Assembly (NCBI GenBank): GCA_030637775.1
Contig: DAOWFY010000155.1
Span: 1 to 8,207 of the forward strand
Direction of reading: 5' to 3'
Origin: DAOVGU01 sp030637775 [NCBI: bacterium]
Lineage (GTDB): Bacteria; Ratteibacteria; UBA8468
Length of the DNA stretch: 8,207 nucleotides
Position 1 is the stretch's first letter, and each line of letters starts with the position of its first letter. The notes under the pieces were generated by a model. That model made no database searches. It was not told where the DNA came from and saw only the letters and a list, made by a program, of their open reading frames with translations. Positions 6,074 through 8,207 of the stretch are shown one piece after another. A program made the translations under genes and the position numbers.

Positions 6074-6086
6074 CCAAAAGATTTGG
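6074..6086. promoter_or_regulatory. 13-bp dyad between the two divergent -35 boxes, possible operator
   Basis: CCAAA-AGA-TTTGG (6074-6086) is a perfect 5-bp inverted repeat with a 3-nt centre. It lies in the 21 bp separating the leftward (6061-6066) and rightward (6088-6093) -35 boxes, so one bound protein could control both units. Short dyads arise by chance, and no regulator gene is visible in the window. Confidence 0.3.
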
Positions 6087-6087
6087 G

Positions 6088-6116
6088 TTGACAGGGTTAG
6101 AGGGCAATGTTACACT
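6088..6116 (+). promoter_or_regulatory. Sigma-70/A promoter of the ROK kinase gene
   Basis: A perfect -35 TTGACA (6088-6093), 17-nt spacer and TACACT (6111-6116, four of six) are preceded by TGT, giving an extended -10. The predicted start near 6123 lies downstream of the ATG at 6107 and about 11 nt before the ATG at 6134, which decides the start of the kinase gene. Confidence 0.7.
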
Positions 6117-6133
6117 TATCTGAGAAAACAAAG

Positions 6134-7087
6134 ATGAAGACAATTGTTGGGCTTGATTTGGGGGGAACATTCATTAAGGCTGGTCTGGTGAGTGAGAAGG
6201 GAAAAATCTTAAAGAAACAGCAGTTACCAACCTTGGGAGAGAAAGGAAGGGAGACGGTCCTTTCCCAGATGGAGAAAGGGATTAGATTTGCTCTAAAAGG
6301 GGAAAAGGAAATTATCGGCATTGGTATCGGTACCCCGGGCTTAGTCGATAAAGAGGGAAAGGTATTCTCTGCGCCAAATTTGCCGGATTGGGATAATTTA
6401 CCTTTAAAAAAGATTTTCCGGGATAAATTTCATCTTTTGGTTGTCGTGGAAAATGATGTCAATACCATTACCTCGGGTGAATACATTTATGGTGCGGGAA
6501 AAGGCTATAAAAACATTATCTGCATTACCTTAGGGACAGGTCTTGGTGGGGGAATGGTTCTGGATGGAAAGCTCTTTCGTGGCAGTAGCCTTTCTGCCGC
6601 TGAAATCGGACATATCCCCATTTGCTACGATGGACCAAAATGTAACTGCGGAAATATCGGCTGTATTGAACGCTATGTTGGCGCGGCCTACATCTCCCAG
6701 ATGGCTAAGGATGCAATTAAAAAAGGAAGAGAAAGCAAAATTAAGGAGTTAGTTAAAGGAGACCTTTCCCTTATTACCCCGAAGATTATCTCCGAGGCTT
6801 ATAGAAAGGGAGATTCGTTAGCCAAGGAGGTCTGGAAAAAGGTTGGTATCTACTTAGGAACGATGTTTTCCGGTCTGATTAATCTGCTTAATCCAGAAAT
6901 AATTATTATTGGTGGAGGTATTAGCCAGGCGGGAAAAGTCCTTTTTGATTCAGTAAGAAAGGAGATTAAGCAAAGGGCCTTCCCCCTTTTAGCAAAGGAT
7001 GTAAAGGTGGTGCCCGCAAAATTAGGCACAGACTCCGGTATCATCTCGGCTGCCTCCTTAATAAAGGGGTCAGGTCTCCACAGTTGA
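6134..7087 (+). CDS. ROK family sugar kinase (glucokinase-like)
   Basis: From the chosen start the protein has 317 residues, normal for ROK kinases that phosphorylate glucose or an N-acetylated amino sugar with ATP. Numbered from this start: LDLGGTFIKAG (7-17) is the phosphate-binding loop; GIGTPGLVD (64-72) follows; ENDVN (106-110) holds catalytic Asp108; TLGTGLGGG (132-140) is the second ATP loop; EIGH (157-160) has the sugar-binding Glu and a Zn-ligand His; and CNCGNIGCIE (170-179) is the ROK zinc signature with all three Cys. IIIIGGGIS (256-264) is the C-terminal nucleotide-binding segment. An upstream in-frame ATG (6107) would add nine residues, but it lies within the promoter and has its purine stretch only 2 nt away, so I reject it. 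It diverges from the sugar operon and precedes the tRNA enzyme gene by 7 bp. A regulatory ROK is unlikely, as there is no N-terminal helix-turn-helix. The sugar is unknown. Confidence 0.93.
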   Translation: MKTIVGLDLGGTFIKAGLVSEKGKILKKQQLPTLGEKGRETVLSQMEKGIRFALKGEKEIIGIGIGTPGLVDKEGKVFSAPNLPDWDNLPLKKIFRDKFHLLVVVENDVNTITSGEYIYGAGKGYKNIICITLGTGLGGGMVLDGKLFRGSSLSAAEIGHIPICYDGPKCNCGNIGCIERYVGAAYISQMAKDAIKKGRESKIKELVKGDLSLITPKIISEAYRKGDSLAKEVWKKVGIYLGTMFSGLINLLNPEIIIIGGGISQAGKVLFDSVRKEIKQRAFPLLAKDVKVVPAKLGTDSGIISAASLIKGSGLHS

Positions 7088-7094
7088 CAAAAAG

Positions 7095-8207
7095 ATGACA
7101 CAAGTAGAAATAATCAAAAAAATTACTAAGATTATCAAAAAAGAAAATCCTGCCTATCTGGTAGGAGGGTATCTCCGAGACAAAATATTAAGGAGGGTCT
7201 GCCATGATATCGATATCGTTGTGGAAGGAGATGCTCTCCTCTTGGCAAAAAGGGTAGCAAAATCTTTAAAGATTCCTCCCCCGGTAACCTACCGGAGGTT
7301 TGGCACCGCGATGATAAAGATGGGGAAAACAACGATTGAATTTGCTACCGCCAGAAAAGAAAGCTACGGCAAAGATTCTCGAAAACCTGAAGTCTCTCCC
7401 GCCACTTTATCCGAAGACCTTCCTCGCCGGGACTTCACCATCAACTGCCTTGCCCAAAGATTGGGAGAAAAAGAGATGATTGACCCCTTTGGGGGAAGAG
7501 CCGATATCAAAGCAAAGATTATCCGTACTCCGCTACCGCCCAATCGCACCTTTTATGATGACCCTTTAAGGATGCTTCGCGCCATTCGCTTTGCTACCAA
7601 ACTAAAATTTCGGATTGAGCCAAAAACGGCAAAAGCAATCATTGAGAATCGGGAAAGGCTAAGGATTATAAGTTCCGAGCGGATTGCCGATGAACTTCTC
7701 TTAATGCTCGATGCCAACAACCCCGCAAGGGGAATAGAGTTACTTAGAGAATTGAGGCTACTGAACTTAGTTTTGCCGGAGATCTCCGCTCTAAAAGATG
7801 TAAATGACCTCCAATGCAAGGACCTTTTTACTCACACCCTTACTGTGCTTGATAATATGGCGATGATAAAGAAGGATAGAATCTTGCGGCTTGCCGCCCT
7901 TTTCCATGATATTGGAAAGCCCAAAACCGCCAAATACGTTTCCGGGAAGGGCTGGACCTTTTATGGGCACCAGTATTTAGGGGCTAAAATGATGCGCTCG
8001 GCTGCCTCACGATTGAAATTGTCGGCTTCCGATACCAAAAGGATTGGCAAAATTATTGCCTATCACCTTCATCCTCACTGGTTAACCAGGATAAATGTGA
8101 CGGAAAGGGCAATCTTCCGCTTTCTGCGGGAGGTGGGGCAAGAATGGCAAGGTCTTCTTCTGATAGCAAGGGCAGATATCACCAGCAAAAACAAAAGGAA
8201 GGTAAAG
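7095..8207 (+). CDS. Class II tRNA nucleotidyltransferase (CCA-adding or related) with HD domain, 3' end beyond window
   Basis: The reading frame is open from ATG 7095 to the window end, 371 codons with no stop. The class II nucleotidyltransferase motifs appear in order: YLVGGYLRD (21-29); HDIDIVVEGD (37-46) with metal-binding Asp38 and Asp40; RRDFTIN (111-117), the template-recognition region; YDDPLRMLRAIRFATKL (154-170); and SSERIADEL (193-201). An HD phosphohydrolase-like domain follows, with His247, His271-Asp272 in LFHDIGKP, His292 in YGHQ, and Asp361 in ARADITSK. These enzymes build or repair the tRNA 3' CCA end. Some bacteria split the job between CC-adding and A-adding enzymes of the same family, which I cannot separate here, so no gene symbol is given. 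The poly(A) polymerase relative is less likely because of the HD domain. It starts 7 bp after the kinase stop with only a weak AAAAAG ribosome site, so it is probably cotranscribed and coupled. Confidence 0.92.
   Translation, partial: MTQVEIIKKITKIIKKENPAYLVGGYLRDKILRRVCHDIDIVVEGDALLLAKRVAKSLKIPPPVTYRRFGTAMIKMGKTTIEFATARKESYGKDSRKPEVSPATLSEDLPRRDFTINCLAQRLGEKEMIDPFGGRADIKAKIIRTPLPPNRTFYDDPLRMLRAIRFATKLKFRIEPKTAKAIIENRERLRIISSERIADELLLMLDANNPARGIELLRELRLLNLVLPEISALKDVNDLQCKDLFTHTLTVLDNMAMIKKDRILRLAALFHDIGKPKTAKYVSGKGWTFYGHQYLGAKMMRSAASRLKLSASDTKRIGKIIAYHLHPHWLTRINVTERAIFRFLREVGQEWQGLLLIARADITSKNKRKVK

Noticed and set aside
7084-7089. TTGACA just before the tRNA nucleotidyltransferase gene as a -35 box
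   Set aside because: No TATAAT-like sequence lies 16-18 nt downstream, and the expected -10 would fall inside the coding sequence. Cotranscription with the kinase explains the gene better.
7150-7171. CCTGCCTATCTGGTAGGAGG as a second copy of the palindromic element
   Set aside because: It encodes the conserved P-A-Y-L-V-G-G motif of the nucleotidyltransferase family and its arms pair poorly, so the resemblance is most simply chance.

Overview
The window reads as chromosome of an uncultured, moderately AT-rich bacterium that uses the standard bacterial code (TGA and TAA both serve as stops). Coding strands are purine-rich and Shine-Dalgarno sites are mostly of the AGGAG type. The DUF6785-type membrane protein and a GC-rich palindrome encoding LPTGRQA inside a gene recall genomes of candidate phyla, but no phylum can be named from this sequence. 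There is no rRNA, tRNA, CRISPR array, insertion sequence or phage gene.

Layout, left to right. Positions 1-186 are noncoding and hold two perfect 10-bp stem-loops and a 22-nt direct repeat. Positions 187-1853 form a minus-strand group, in transcription order: ribbon-helix-helix antitoxin, MazF-type toxin, PIG-L (LmbE-like) deacetylase and a small DUF2283 protein. A near-consensus promoter lies before the antitoxin and a weaker one before the DUF2283 gene. Positions 1854-2102 are intergenic. Positions 2103-6016 hold a tight minus-strand operon, in transcription order: a divergent NagB/6-phosphogluconolactonase-fold protein, a 654-residue polytopic membrane protein (DUF6785/DUF6784 type) and a Gfo/Idh/MocA oxidoreductase, with gaps of 5 and 9 bp. 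Positions 6017-6133 carry two back-to-back promoters with a 13-bp dyad between their -35 boxes. To the right, on the plus strand, lie a ROK-family sugar kinase and, 7 bp on, a class II tRNA nucleotidyltransferase that runs off the window.

The central interpretation, which is inference, is a carbohydrate-use locus. The DUF6785 protein would bring in a substrate, the ROK kinase would phosphorylate a sugar, the Gfo/Idh enzyme would oxidise or reduce one, and the NagB-like protein would act on a sugar phosphate. The PIG-L protein could deacetylate an N-acetyl sugar, which would point to an amino sugar. The NagB-like protein has Cys where NagB has a catalytic Asp and seems to lack other ligand-binding residues, so simple glucosamine-6-phosphate deamination is doubtful. 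This locus is the best candidate for something undescribed.
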